DNA of 64,000 bases from Paramagnetospirillum magneticum AMB-1 (GCF_000009985.1 NC_007626.1:2721943-2785942); one strand, 5' to 3'. Positions 50,643 through 59,135 are shown, counted from the first letter of the stretch. Translations and numbers: made by a program. The notes: generated by a model from the sequence alone, not told the origin.

Positions 50643-51320
50643 TCAACAGATCGTGGTGACGCCGAGCTTTTCCCACTGCCGCCGCCCCTTGGGGGTCAGC
50701 AGGGCCTGGGCGAAGAAATCCAGGCCCTCCGCCACATATTGCTCCAGGCCGCACAATTCCTTGAGCCGCCAATGCTTCAGCGCCCAGGAATGGGCGAAGG
50801 TCACCAGCTGGTAGGTTACCAGTTCCACGTTCACCTCACGCATCAGGCCCGCCTTGATGCAATCGGCGAGGCAGGCGGCGATCATGCCGTTGGTCTCGAT
50901 CTCGCAGTCCTTGATCAGCTGGCGGCGGTCGTCGGGCAGCGACTTGGTGGAGCGGTAGGCCAGCACGGTGGCTTCGCGCCGCTGGTCCACCACCCGGCAA
51001 TAGGCCCGGATGGCGGCGACGAAACGCTCCAGCGGATCGGAAAGCCCCTCCAGCGCCGCCGGAATTTCGTGCTTGTAGGATTCCAGCACCGACAGCAGGG
51101 CGAGCAGCAGCACGTCCTCCTTGTCGCTGACATATTGATAGATCAGCCCGGCGGACACCCCGGCCTTCTTGGCCACGTCCTGAATGGTGGTGCGGTAAAA
51201 GCCCTGGTGGGAGAACAACTCCACCGCCGCCGCGATGATCTGGCCGCGCCGCCGGGCCACCAGCGCCTCGTCGGCAACCTGGGCCTTGACGTCGTGAACC
51301 GTGCCCGGCTTGTTGTCCAT
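50643..51320 (-). CDS. TetR-family transcriptional regulator of the catabolic operon
   Basis: A 225-residue repressor. The N-terminal HTH is at residues about 25-70 (IIAAAVELFSHQGFYRTTIQDVAKKAGVSAGLIYQYVSDKED, the family pattern). A ligand-binding helical domain follows with LERFVAAIRAYCRVVDQRREA. It is the last gene of the second leftward catabolic set, 54 bp after the SDR stop, and would respond to an acyl-CoA intermediate, as do similar TetR proteins of beta-oxidation gene sets. Two TGAA-n6-TTCA sites upstream of the operon are candidate operators. Confidence 0.9.
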   Translation of the reverse strand: MDNKPGTVHDVKAQVADEALVARRRGQIIAAAVELFSHQGFYRTTIQDVAKKAGVSAGLIYQYVSDKEDVLLLALLSVLESYKHEIPAALEGLSDPLERFVAAIRAYCRVVDQRREATVLAYRSTKSLPDDRRQLIKDCEIETNGMIAACLADCIKAGLMREVNVELVTYQLVTFAHSWALKHWRLKELCGLEQYVAEGLDFFAQALLTPKGRRQWEKLGVTTIC

Positions 51321-51374
51321 TGCCCGTCCTACCCCTCTTCCTCGACCATCGCCCTATAAACCACCTCCCGGTCC

Positions 51375-52148
51375 CTACATCAACTCCCCGCCCGCCACGG
51401 CGATGCTCTGGCCGGTGATGGAGGCCGAACCGGGCAGGCACAGCCAGGCCACCGCCTCGGCCACTTCCTCGGGCTTGATCAGGCGCTTTTGCGGATTGGC
51501 GGCCACCAGCCCGGCCAGGGCCTCCTCGGGTGTCCGGCCGGTCTTGGCGACGATATTGGCGATGGTGTCGGCGACGATGTCGGTCTCGGTATAGCCGGGG
51601 CAGACAGCGTTGACCGTCACCGGTTTCGAGGCCAGTTCCACCGCCAGGGCGCGGGTCAGGCCGATCAGCCCGTGCTTGGCGGCGCAGTAGGCGGCGCAAT
51701 AGGCCAGACCGGTCAGGCCGGCGGTAGAGGCGACGTTGACCACCCGGCCCCAGCCCGCCTCCAGCATGCCGGGCAGCGCCGCCTGGGTGCAGAGAAAGGC
51801 CCCCGTGAGATCGGTGCGCAGAATGTCGTCCCACAGGCCGAGATCGGTCTTGGCGAAGGGCGCCGCCTTGGCAATGCCGGCATTGTTCACCAGGATGGTG
51901 ATGGGGCCTTGCACCTGGGCGGCCCGGGCGAAGCCGTTCTGAATGGCCGGGGCATCGGTCACGTCCATGGCCACGGCCGAACAGCCCAGGGACGTGGCGG
52001 CGGCGTCCAGCCGTCCCTGATCGCGCCCCGTGATGGTCACGACGGCGCCGAGCGCCAGCATCTGGCGGGCGATGGCGGCACCGATGCCGCGCCCGCCGCC
52101 GGTGACCAGGGCATGACGGCCGGCAAGCGGCCAGGGATCTCCCATCAT
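51375..52148 (-). CDS. Short-chain dehydrogenase/reductase (SDR), beta-oxidation type
   Basis: A 257-residue Rossmann enzyme with TGGGRGIG (cofactor), NNAG, the catalytic Ser in NVASTAG and YCAAK (the Tyr-x-x-x-Lys motif), and a C-terminal ITGQSIAVAGGELM. It would oxidise a 3-hydroxyacyl-CoA or ring hydroxyl. It overlaps the acyl-CoA dehydrogenase stop by 4 bp. This SDR plus the acyl-CoA dehydrogenase resembles the SDR-ACAD pairs of 2-aminobenzoyl-CoA/salicylyl-CoA clusters. Confidence 0.9.
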   Translation of the reverse strand: MMGDPWPLAGRHALVTGGGRGIGAAIARQMLALGAVVTITGRDQGRLDAAATSLGCSAVAMDVTDAPAIQNGFARAAQVQGPITILVNNAGIAKAAPFAKTDLGLWDDILRTDLTGAFLCTQAALPGMLEAGWGRVVNVASTAGLTGLAYCAAYCAAKHGLIGLTRALAVELASKPVTVNAVCPGYTETDIVADTIANIVAKTGRTPEEALAGLVAANPQKRLIKPEEVAEAVAWLCLPGSASITGQSIAVAGGELM

Positions 52149-53329
52149 AGGGTCAGCCCTTCATAGACCTTGGAGGCGATCACCAGCTTCTGGATCTCGC
52201 TGGTGCCCTCGTAGATGCGCAGCGCCCGGATCTCGCGATAGAGCTGCTCCACCGCCATGCCGCTGATCACCCCCAGGCCGCCCCAGATCTGCACCGCCTG
52301 ATCGATGACCATCTGGGCCTGCTCGGTGGCCCACAGCTTGGCCATGGAGGCTTCGCGGGTCACCCGGCCGCCCTTGGTGTCCTTGACCCAGGCCGAGCGG
52401 TAGATCAGCAGGGCCGAGGTGTCGACGGCCACCGCCATGTCGGCGATCTTGGCCTGGATCAGCTGGAAGTCGGCGAGGCGCGAGCCGAAGGCCTTGCGCT
52501 TGACCGAGCGCGACACCGCCTCGTCCATGGCGCGCCGCGCAAAGCCCAAGGCGGCGGCACCCACCGTGGTGCGGAAGACGTCCAGCACGCTCATGGCCAC
52601 CTTGAAGCCATCGCCGGGCTTGCCCAACAGGTTGGCGGCCGGCACCCGCATGTTGTCAAAGCGCAACGATCCCAGGGGATGGGGCGCCATGACATCGATT
52701 CGCTCCGACACCGAAAGTCCGGGCGTCCGGGCGTCAACCACGAATGCAGCGAGTCCCTTGGCCCCCTCCCCGTCGCCGATTCGAGCGAAGACGGTGTAGA
52801 AGTCCGCCAGCCCGGCATTGGAAATCCAGGTCTTGGCGCCGTCGATGACATAGTGGTCGCCGTCCAGGACCGCCTTGGTGGTCATGGCGCCCACATCCGA
52901 CCCGGCATCGGCCTCGGAAATGGCGAAGGCGGCGATCATCTCGCCGGTGCCCACCTTGGGCAGGTAGCGGGCCTGCTGCTCGGCATTGCCGAACAGAGTG
53001 ATGGCGGCGCTGCCCAGACCCTGCATGGCGAAGGCGAAATCGGCAAGACCGGCGTGGCGGGCGAGGATTTCCCGTCCCAGGCACAGCGCCCGCACGTCGA
53101 AATCTTTTGCCCGCCCGCCATAGGCGGCCGGAATGGCCGCTTTAAGGAACCCCGCCTGTCCCAAGGCCGTTACCAGGCGTCGGGCGGTCTGGTCCATGGC
53201 GGGGCCGTGCGCCTCGTCCTCGGGGCACACCCCTGGGAGGATGGTGCCGGCCCAGTCCTCGAGCGACCGGGCAAAGGCGCGGTGGGACTCGTCGAGAAAG
53301 GGCCAGTCGAGAAACGTGGCGTCACTCAT
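52145..53329 (-). CDS. Acyl-CoA dehydrogenase (aromatic CoA cluster type)
   Basis: A 394-residue flavoenzyme. AFAISEADAGSDVGAM and TWISNAGLADFYTVFAR are the FAD-binding blocks; the C-terminal YREIRALRIYEGTSEIQKLVIA contains the catalytic-Glu region (YEGTSE). It introduces a double bond into an acyl-CoA, passing electrons to ETF. The sequence start (FLDWPFLDESHRAFARSLEDWA) is a recognisable subtype seen, from memory, in the 2-aminobenzoyl-CoA/salicylyl-CoA clusters. It lies between an enoyl-CoA hydratase and an SDR. Confidence 0.92.
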   Translation of the reverse strand: MSDATFLDWPFLDESHRAFARSLEDWAGTILPGVCPEDEAHGPAMDQTARRLVTALGQAGFLKAAIPAAYGGRAKDFDVRALCLGREILARHAGLADFAFAMQGLGSAAITLFGNAEQQARYLPKVGTGEMIAAFAISEADAGSDVGAMTTKAVLDGDHYVIDGAKTWISNAGLADFYTVFARIGDGEGAKGLAAFVVDARTPGLSVSERIDVMAPHPLGSLRFDNMRVPAANLLGKPGDGFKVAMSVLDVFRTTVGAAALGFARRAMDEAVSRSVKRKAFGSRLADFQLIQAKIADMAVAVDTSALLIYRSAWVKDTKGGRVTREASMAKLWATEQAQMVIDQAVQIWGGLGVISGMAVEQLYREIRALRIYEGTSEIQKLVIASKVYEGLTL

Positions 53330-53386
53330 GATACTTTTCCTTTTTAGCCCCTCTCCCGCTTGCGGGAGAGGGGGGCAAAGCCGAGA

Positions 53387-54205
53387 TCAGTTGCCTTCGA
53401 ACACCGGCGCCTGCTTGTTGGCGAAGGCGACATAGGCGCGCTCGAAGTCCTTGGTCTGCATGCAGATGGCCTGAGCCTGAGCCTCGGCCTCGATGCACTC
53501 GCCCAGGCCGTGGTTCCATTCCTGCCACAGCATCTTCTTGGTCATGGCGTGACCGAAGGTGGGGCCGTTGGCCAGGGACTGGGCCAGCTTGTTGGCGGCG
53601 TCCAGCAGTTCTTCCGGCGCATGCAGCGAGTTGTAGTAGCCGACGCGCTCGGCCTCCTCGCCGCCCATGGCGCGGCCGGTGTAGAGCAGCTCGGCGGCAC
53701 GCGACAGGCCGATCAGGCGGGGCAGCAGGGTGCAGGCGCCCATATCGGCGCCGGCCAGGCCGACGCGCACGAACAGGAAGGCCACCTTGGACCGCGCCGT
53801 GCCCAGACGGATGTCGGAGGCGCAGCCCAACATGGTACCGGCGCCGGCGCAGATGCCGTCGATGGCGGCGATGATCGGCTGGGGCGCGTTGCGCATGGCA
53901 CGCACGGCGTCGCCGGTCATGCGGGTGAATTCCAGCAGCTCGGGCATGTCCATCTTGGTCAGCGGCCCGATGATCTCATGCACGTCGCCGCCCGAGCAGA
54001 AATTGCCGCCCGAGCCGGTGACGATCACCGCCTTGACGTCGTCCGCATAGACCATGTTCTCGAACAGGTCGCGAAGTTCTCCATAAGAATCAAACGTCAG
54101 AGGGTTTTTTCTGTCAGGGCGGTTGAGGGTGAGCGTCGCCACCTTGCCGTCCACCTTCCAGTCGAAATGAACGGCCTTGTACTCGGCAGCCTTGAACTTG
54201 CGCAT
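53387..54205 (-). CDS. Enoyl-CoA hydratase family protein (2-aminobenzoyl-CoA cluster type)
   Basis: A 272-residue crotonase-fold enzyme. NRPDRKNPLTFDSYGELRDLF and FCSGGDVHEIIGPLTKMDMPEL (pieces) form the CoA pocket; GICAGAGTMLGCASD and FVRVGLAGADMGACTLLPRL follow. The active site here has Ala/Gly instead of the Glu found in crotonases (GAGTMLG), with an Asp at the second position, so a hydrolase or C-C-cleaving role is possible. The pattern recalls the hydratase encoded with salicylyl-CoA 5-hydroxylase and 2-aminobenzoyl-CoA genes. It sits 38 bp after the BadH-like SDR. Confidence 0.88.
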   Translation of the reverse strand: MRKFKAAEYKAVHFDWKVDGKVATLTLNRPDRKNPLTFDSYGELRDLFENMVYADDVKAVIVTGSGGNFCSGGDVHEIIGPLTKMDMPELLEFTRMTGDAVRAMRNAPQPIIAAIDGICAGAGTMLGCASDIRLGTARSKVAFLFVRVGLAGADMGACTLLPRLIGLSRAAELLYTGRAMGGEEAERVGYYNSLHAPEELLDAANKLAQSLANGPTFGHAMTKKMLWQEWNHGLGECIEAEAQAQAICMQTKDFERAYVAFANKQAPVFEGN

Positions 54206-54243
54206 GGGATTGTCCTCTTGTCTTGATGTTGCGAAGGGGGCTC

Positions 54244-54990
54244 TTAGCCCACCATGGTGATGCCGCCGTTGACCGACAGAACCTGGCCGGTGATGTAGTC
54301 GGCCCGGTTCGACGCCATGAAGACGATGGAATCGGCCACTTCCTGCGGCTGGCCGAAGCGGCGCATGGGGATAACCTTGAGGAAGGCTTCCAGGAACTTC
54401 TCCGGCTCGGACTTCAGCAGCGGCGTGTCGGTCGGGCCGGGGCAGATGGCATTGACGTTGATGTTGAAGCGGGCGCCTTCGCGGGCCAGGGCCTTGGAGA
54501 AGGCGATCAGGCCGCCCTTGGCCGCCGAATAGACGCTTTCGCCCAGGGACCCGACGCGGCCGGCATCGGAGGCGACGTTGACGATCTTGCCGGTCTTCTT
54601 CTCGATCATCAGGGGGAAGAAGGCGCGGATCAGCTCGATGGGGCCGGTGAGGTTGAGGCTCATCACCTTGGCGATGAAGGCGTCGTCATTATCGACGAAA
54701 GGCTGGATATGGCCCCAGCCCGCCACGTTGCACAGGATGTCGAGGCGGCCGCGGGTGGCGACCACGTGCTCCTTCACACGCGCGATATTGGCCTTGTCGG
54801 TGACGTCGAGGCGCACGAATTCAGCCTTGAAGCCCTTGGCCGTCAACTCGGCCGCCGCCTTTTCGCCGGCTTCGACGTTGATGTCGGCGATCAGCACATC
54901 GGCACCAAGCTCGGCCATGGACTTGACGGTGCAGTAACCGATGCCGGAGGCACCGCCGGTAATCAGGGCGACTTTATCCTCGAACTTCAT
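54244..54990 (-). CDS. BadH-like short-chain dehydrogenase
   Basis: A 248-residue SDR. TGGASGIG, CNVAGWGHIQPF, NVASDAGRVGSLGESVYSAAKGG (Ser, Tyr, Lys of the catalytic set) and CPGPTDTPLL lead to YITGQVLSVNGGITMVG. The N(N/V)AGW, ASDAxRVGSxGExVY and GPTDT blocks match 2-hydroxycyclohexanecarboxyl-CoA dehydrogenase (BadH), indicating an alicyclic CoA-thioester alcohol substrate. It would oxidise a ring hydroxyl group before ring opening. It belongs to the second leftward set. Confidence 0.88.
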   Translation of the reverse strand: MKFEDKVALITGGASGIGYCTVKSMAELGADVLIADINVEAGEKAAAELTAKGFKAEFVRLDVTDKANIARVKEHVVATRGRLDILCNVAGWGHIQPFVDNDDAFIAKVMSLNLTGPIELIRAFFPLMIEKKTGKIVNVASDAGRVGSLGESVYSAAKGGLIAFSKALAREGARFNINVNAICPGPTDTPLLKSEPEKFLEAFLKVIPMRRFGQPQEVADSIVFMASNRADYITGQVLSVNGGITMVG

Positions 54991-55013
54991 TTCCTTGGCT
55001 CCTTCGAATGGGA

Positions 55014-55781
55014 TTACTTGGACAGGAACGCCTCGACCCGGTGACGGGTCTCGGGCTCGTGCAACAGCAGGTTACGGGTGGCGGTCAATTCCTCCTCGTA
55101 GCCGTCGCGGGACGGATCGAGAGAGGCTTCGATGCAGGACTTCGAGGCCGCCACCGCGGCACGCGGCAAGGTGGCGAGCCTATCGGCCAGGGTGGCGGCC
55201 TTGTCGGCCAGTTCGGCGCGGGGCGCCGACCAATGGACGATCCCCATGGCCTCGGCGCTTTGGCCGTCGAGAATCTCGGCCCCCAGAATCAGGCGCTTGG
55301 CGATGGCCGGGCCGCACAGCCGGGTCAGGCGCTGGGTCCCCCCCGCCCCCGGGATCAGGCCGAGATTGACCTCGGGCAGGGCCAGCTTGGCCTCGTTGGC
55401 GGCCATGCGGAAATCACAGGCCAACGCCAGTTCCAGCCCGCCGCCCATGGCCGCGCCGCCCACCTCGGCGACGGTGGCGAGGGCCAAGGTCTCGATGCGC
55501 TTCAAGACGTTCTGGAGGTCGCGGACAAAGGCGATCTGGGCATCCACCAGATCGGGATTGGCCAGATTCTCACGCATCTCGGCCAGGTCGGCCCCGGCGC
55601 AGAAGGCCTTTTGCTCGGAGCGCAGATGCAGGACGCGGATGGTCTTGTCCGCCTCCACCATGTCCATGGCCGCGTGCAGATCCTTGATCAGGGCACGCGA
55701 CAGGGCGTTGACCGGCGGGCTGGCCAGAGTCACCACGAAGACGGCGCCCCGGCGGGCGGTATTCAGCACGGAGAAGGACAT
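55014..55781 (-). CDS. Enoyl-CoA hydratase/isomerase
   Basis: A 255-residue crotonase-fold enzyme. LASPPVNALSRALIKDL, FCAGADLAEM (oxyanion hole), GGAAMGGGLELALACDFRMA (first catalytic Glu) and LPEVNLGLIPGAGGTQRLTR (second Glu) are all present. It is the first gene of the second leftward set, and its upstream region carries two TetR-like operator candidates and a dispersed repeat. The substrate is unknown; a ring-derived enoyl-CoA is likely from context. Confidence 0.9.
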   Translation of the reverse strand: MSFSVLNTARRGAVFVVTLASPPVNALSRALIKDLHAAMDMVEADKTIRVLHLRSEQKAFCAGADLAEMRENLANPDLVDAQIAFVRDLQNVLKRIETLALATVAEVGGAAMGGGLELALACDFRMAANEAKLALPEVNLGLIPGAGGTQRLTRLCGPAIAKRLILGAEILDGQSAEAMGIVHWSAPRAELADKAATLADRLATLPRAAVAASKSCIEASLDPSRDGYEEELTATRNLLLHEPETRHRVEAFLSK

Positions 55782-55815
55782 TCACGCCTCGAACTGGATG
55801 ACCATTCAATATGAC

Positions 55816-55829
55816 TGAATGTTCATTCA
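55816..55829. promoter_or_regulatory. TetR-type operator candidate 1
   Basis: TGAATG-TT-CATTCA has perfect 6-bp arms and lies 35 bp upstream of the first gene of the set ending in tetR. The GAATGnnCATTC form is typical for TetR-family regulators of acyl-CoA genes. A second copy follows 39 bp away. Confidence 0.6.
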
Positions 55830-55854
55830 TTCGATGCGCCAAGTCAAGCGCGAT

Positions 55855-55868
55855 TGAATAGGCGTTCA
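55855..55868. promoter_or_regulatory. TetR-type operator candidate 2
   Basis: TGAA-TAGGCG-TTCA keeps the outer arms of candidate 1 with the same 14-bp length, 39 bp start to start upstream. Two sites at a near-integral helical spacing (about 3.7 turns) would allow two dimers to bind. Confidence 0.45.
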
Positions 55869-55875
55869 GTCAATG

Positions 55876-55977
55876 TGTCATCCCGAGCGAATGCGAGGGA
55901 TCTCATCCTGGAATGCTTTCACCGGATCGGCAGCAATGTTCCAGCCGGAGATTCCTCGGCTTCGCCTCGGAATGACA
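55876..55977. repeat. Dispersed element with 11-bp inverted ends (copy 2)
   Basis: TGTCATCCCGA at the left and TCGGAATGACA at the right match as inverted repeats at 10 of 11 positions and are the same ends as at 29629-29734. The sub-terminal CGAGCGAATGCGAGGGATCTC and GGAGATTCCTCGGCTTCGC are also near-complementary, so the 102-bp element folds into one long imperfect hairpin. It separates the two leftward catabolic sets. Confidence 0.7.
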
Positions 55978-55984
55978 CCCCGAT

Positions 55985-56932
55985 CTAGGAAGAAGCCACC
56001 GAACGCCACGCCCGGCAGACTTCCGCCAGGGCCTGCTTGCCCGACTGGACGTAGCCCGCCAGTCCCAGGCAGCCATGGATGGAGCCTTCCAGGCGCACAT
56101 GGCGCACCGGCACTCCCGCCCCCTTCAGCGCCTCGGCATAGGCGTCGCCCTCGTCCACCAGAGGGTCGAAGCCGCAGGTCAGCACCAGGGCCGGCGCCAG
56201 CCCGGCATGGGAAGCGGCCCGCAAGGGCGAGGCATCGGGCTCCAACACCGGATTGGTGCGCCCAACGAAATACTGCTCGGTGAACCACTCGATATCGGCC
56301 TGGGTCAGCAGATAGCCGTCGGCCAACCGGATGCGGGAGGGAAAATCGCCCGCCTGATCCACCGCCGGATAGATCAGCAACTGGGCCGCCAGGGCGATCC
56401 CCAGATCGCGGGCATGCAGGGCCACCACCGCCGACAGGGTGCCGCCGGCGCTGTCGCCGGCCACGCCCAGAGCCCAGCCGGGATAATCCGCCGCCGCCCA
56501 GCGCAGGGCGGCAATGCCGTCCTGGATGGCGGCGGGATAGGGATGCTCCGGCCCCATGCGGTAATCCAACGCCACCACCACCGAGCCGCTCTCGGCGGCC
56601 AGGGCGCGGCAGTGGGGGTCGTGCGTCTCCAGGTCGCCGACCACGAATCCGCCGCCGTGGAAGTAAAGCAGCAGCGCCGTGACCTTGGCGCCTCCCTGGG
56701 GCTGGTAGCGCCGGGCAGGAATGTCGCCGATGGAGATGTCCTCGGCCTCGACACCCTCGGGCGCCGGAGGATTGGTGCGCGACAGGCGCCGGGCGAATTC
56801 CGCCCGCCCCTCCACCGGCCCCAGGCTGGCCAGCTTGGGCAGGTTCAGCTCGGCGGCCTTGGCCAGCACGAAGGCGATGTCCGCGTCCAGCTGCCCGGGG
56901 CTCCCCAGGGAGAAAAAGCCGGTTTCCAGCAT
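55985..56932 (-). CDS. Alpha/beta hydrolase, hormone-sensitive-lipase family
   Basis: A 315-residue esterase. FHGGGFVVGDLETHD gives the HGGG oxyanion hole, GVAGDSAGGTLSA the nucleophile Ser, and the C-terminal CGFDPLVDEGDAYAE and EGSIHGCLG the Asp and His. The family hydrolyses small acyl esters; in a CoA pathway it could open a lactone or hydrolyse a thioester. It lies 3 bp after the aldehyde dehydrogenase stop and ends the first leftward set. The larger ORF in another frame here is a shadow. Confidence 0.9.
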   Translation of the reverse strand: MLETGFFSLGSPGQLDADIAFVLAKAAELNLPKLASLGPVEGRAEFARRLSRTNPPAPEGVEAEDISIGDIPARRYQPQGGAKVTALLLYFHGGGFVVGDLETHDPHCRALAAESGSVVVALDYRMGPEHPYPAAIQDGIAALRWAAADYPGWALGVAGDSAGGTLSAVVALHARDLGIALAAQLLIYPAVDQAGDFPSRIRLADGYLLTQADIEWFTEQYFVGRTNPVLEPDASPLRAASHAGLAPALVLTCGFDPLVDEGDAYAEALKGAGVPVRHVRLEGSIHGCLGLAGYVQSGKQALAEVCRAWRSVASS

Positions 56933-56935
56933 GTC

Positions 56936-58375
56936 CTACTCCTTCGGCTCGGAGCCGAACAGGGTCTTGGATTCCAGGAACTCCTCGAACCCCGCCTCGC
57001 CCCATTCCCGGCCGACGCCGGACTGGCGGATACCGCCGAACGGGCCGCCGGGATGGGACAGCGCACCGTTCAGATGCACCATGCCGGTGCGCAGGCGGCG
57101 CGCCACGGCGCGGGCCTCGTCCAGGTCGCCGGCATAGACATAGCCCGACAGGCCATAGACGCAGTCGTTGGCGCCGGCCACCGCGTCGTCCAGGTCGGCA
57201 TAGCCGCGCATGGACAGCACCGGGCCGAAGATCTCCTCGCGCATGATGGTCATGGCATCGGTGACCCGGCTGAACACGGTGGGACGCACGAAGTAGCCCT
57301 TGTCCAGCCCCTCGGGCCGCTCGGGGCCGCCGCAGACCAGCTTGGCGCCCTCCTCCATGCCGGTGCGGATCATGCGCCGCACCTTGTCGAACTGACGCCC
57401 GTTGGCGATGGGTCCCATCACCGTCTCGGGATCGGAGGGATCGCCGACCTTGATCTGGGCGCACAATTCGGCAGCCAGGCCTTCCGCCTCGTCCAGGCGA
57501 TGGGCGGGAACGAACAGCCGCGACGGCGCGTTGCAGCTTTGCCCGGTATTGCCCATCATGGCCTTGACCGCGTGGCCGATGGCCTTCTTGAAGTCGGCGC
57601 TGTCGCAAATGATGTTGGCGGACTTGCCACCCAGCTCCAGCGAGACCTTCTTGATGGTCGCGGCGCCTTCGCGCATCACCGACGAGCCGGCGAGGTTGGA
57701 GCCGGTCAGCGACACCATGTCCACCAGGGGATGGGACGACAGCACCGGTCCGATCTCGGCACCGTCGCCGAACACCATGTTGAAGACGCCGGCCGGCACC
57801 CCGGCCTCGTGGATGATCTCGGCCAGGATACGCGCCGAATAGGGCGCGAACTCGCTGGGCTTCAAGACCATGGCGCACCCCGCCGCCAAAGCGGGCGCCA
57901 CCTTGCAGGCGATCTGGTTCATGGGCCAGTTCCACGGCGTGATCAGGCTGACCACCCCCACCGGCTCCTTGACCACCAGGGTGGTGCCCTGGCGACGTTC
58001 GAAGGCATAGGTCTTGGCCAAGCTCAGCGCCGTCTTGAAATGTCCCAGCCCGGCGCGGGCCTGGGCGGGCTTGGCCAGGCGTTCGAGCGGTGCGCCCATC
58101 TCCAGGCTGATGGCCTCGGCGATCTCGTCGAGACGGCGCTCATAGCCCGCCGTCACCTTGGCGAGGATCTCCAGACGCTCGGCCAAGGGCGTCGCCGCCC
58201 AGGCGGGAAAGGCCTTGGCGGCGGCCTGGATGGCACGGACCGCATCATCGGCACCGCCCAGCGCCACCCGGCCGGAAACCTGTTCCGTGGCGGGATTGAT
58301 CACGTCGAGCAGACGCGAACCCTTGGCGGGCTTCACCCAGGCGCCATCCACGTAGAAATCCAGGCAATCACCCAT
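56936..58375 (-). CDS. NAD(P)-dependent aldehyde dehydrogenase
   Basis: A 479-residue ALDH. ITPWNWPMNQIACKVAPALAAGC, the catalytic Glu in VSLELGGKSANI, the catalytic Cys in GNTGQSCNAPSR, and EEIFGPVLSMRGY are canonical. It would oxidise a semialdehyde (perhaps a ring-opened CoA or free acid). The ATG at 58375 follows GGAGAAG; an in-frame codon at 58417 is less likely. It lies 70 bp after the UspA gene stop and 3 bp before the hydrolase. Confidence 0.93.
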   Translation of the reverse strand: MGDCLDFYVDGAWVKPAKGSRLLDVINPATEQVSGRVALGGADDAVRAIQAAAKAFPAWAATPLAERLEILAKVTAGYERRLDEIAEAISLEMGAPLERLAKPAQARAGLGHFKTALSLAKTYAFERRQGTTLVVKEPVGVVSLITPWNWPMNQIACKVAPALAAGCAMVLKPSEFAPYSARILAEIIHEAGVPAGVFNMVFGDGAEIGPVLSSHPLVDMVSLTGSNLAGSSVMREGAATIKKVSLELGGKSANIICDSADFKKAIGHAVKAMMGNTGQSCNAPSRLFVPAHRLDEAEGLAAELCAQIKVGDPSDPETVMGPIANGRQFDKVRRMIRTGMEEGAKLVCGGPERPEGLDKGYFVRPTVFSRVTDAMTIMREEIFGPVLSMRGYADLDDAVAGANDCVYGLSGYVYAGDLDEARAVARRLRTGMVHLNGALSHPGGPFGGIRQSGVGREWGEAGFEEFLESKTLFGSEPKE

Positions 58376-58445
58376 GGCACTTCTCCAAGAAAAAAGGGGC
58401 GGCGGATTGTTGCCCAACCCGCCGCCCCCGTCGAATGAAAGATCG

Positions 58446-59132
58446 TCAATGCGACAGCAGGACAGGGACGGTCATATGGTCGAGAATATGACGGGTGGCC
58501 CCGCCCAGAACCTTTTCGCGCAACGGCGAATGGCCAAAGGCGCCCATGATCAGCAGATCGGCCCCCTGCTCGGCCGCCCGCGACAGCAGCGCATTGCCGG
58601 CGTCGATATCGCCCGAGGTGGAGCGCAGGATATCCACCTTGATGCCATGCCGCGCCAGGGTGAGTCCGATATCGGCTCCGGCGACGCGGCCGTCGCCATC
58701 CTCGGCATCCATGGTCATGACCGTCACCGAGGAGGCCCCGGCCAGCAGCGGCAAGGCGTCGAACACCGCCCGCGTCGCCTCCCGCGACTGGTTCCACGCC
58801 ACCAGCACACGCCGCCCGACACTGGGAAAGCGGCCATGACGCGGCACCGCCAGCAGGGGACGGCCGACGCTCATCACGGTCTCGGTGACGTGATCGGAAC
58901 TCCCCGACGCCGCCTGCCCGACGATGGTGAGATCGGCGTAGCGGGCATGCAGCGCCAGTTGCTTCACCCCGCTGATGGGGCGCCATTCGTCGACGCCCTC
59001 GGGGGCAAGGTCACCCTCGCCCACCCCCACCAGCCGGGCGCCGTGCTCGGCCGCCAGCATTCGGGCGAGGTCGAGACGCCCCGCCCCGGCTGCGTCGGGC
59101 TCCACATGGACGAGGATTTCCTTGATGGCCAT
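58446..59132 (-). CDS. Universal stress protein UspA-family, within the catabolic operon
   Basis: A 228-residue protein. The C-terminal half (from about residue 105) is a UspA domain with VLVAWNQSREATRAV and the ATP-loop form GAFGHSPLREKVLGGATRHILDHMTVPVLLSH (motif GxxGx9GS/T-like). The N-terminal half is a degenerate Usp repeat (IKEILVHVEPDAAG). It lies 3 bp after the thiolase stop in a catabolic operon, an unusual position for a Usp, and may adjust the pathway to stress. Confidence 0.88.
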   Translation of the reverse strand: MAIKEILVHVEPDAAGAGRLDLARMLAAEHGARLVGVGEGDLAPEGVDEWRPISGVKQLALHARYADLTIVGQAASGSSDHVTETVMSVGRPLLAVPRHGRFPSVGRRVLVAWNQSREATRAVFDALPLLAGASSVTVMTMDAEDGDGRVAGADIGLTLARHGIKVDILRSTSGDIDAGNALLSRAAEQGADLLIMGAFGHSPLREKVLGGATRHILDHMTVPVLLSH

Positions 59133-59135
59133 GGA

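Noticed and set aside
55878..57935. 685-residue frame spanning the ALDH and hydrolase genes
   Set aside because: Wrong-frame reading of two well-supported genes and of the dispersed repeat; no fusion is indicated.
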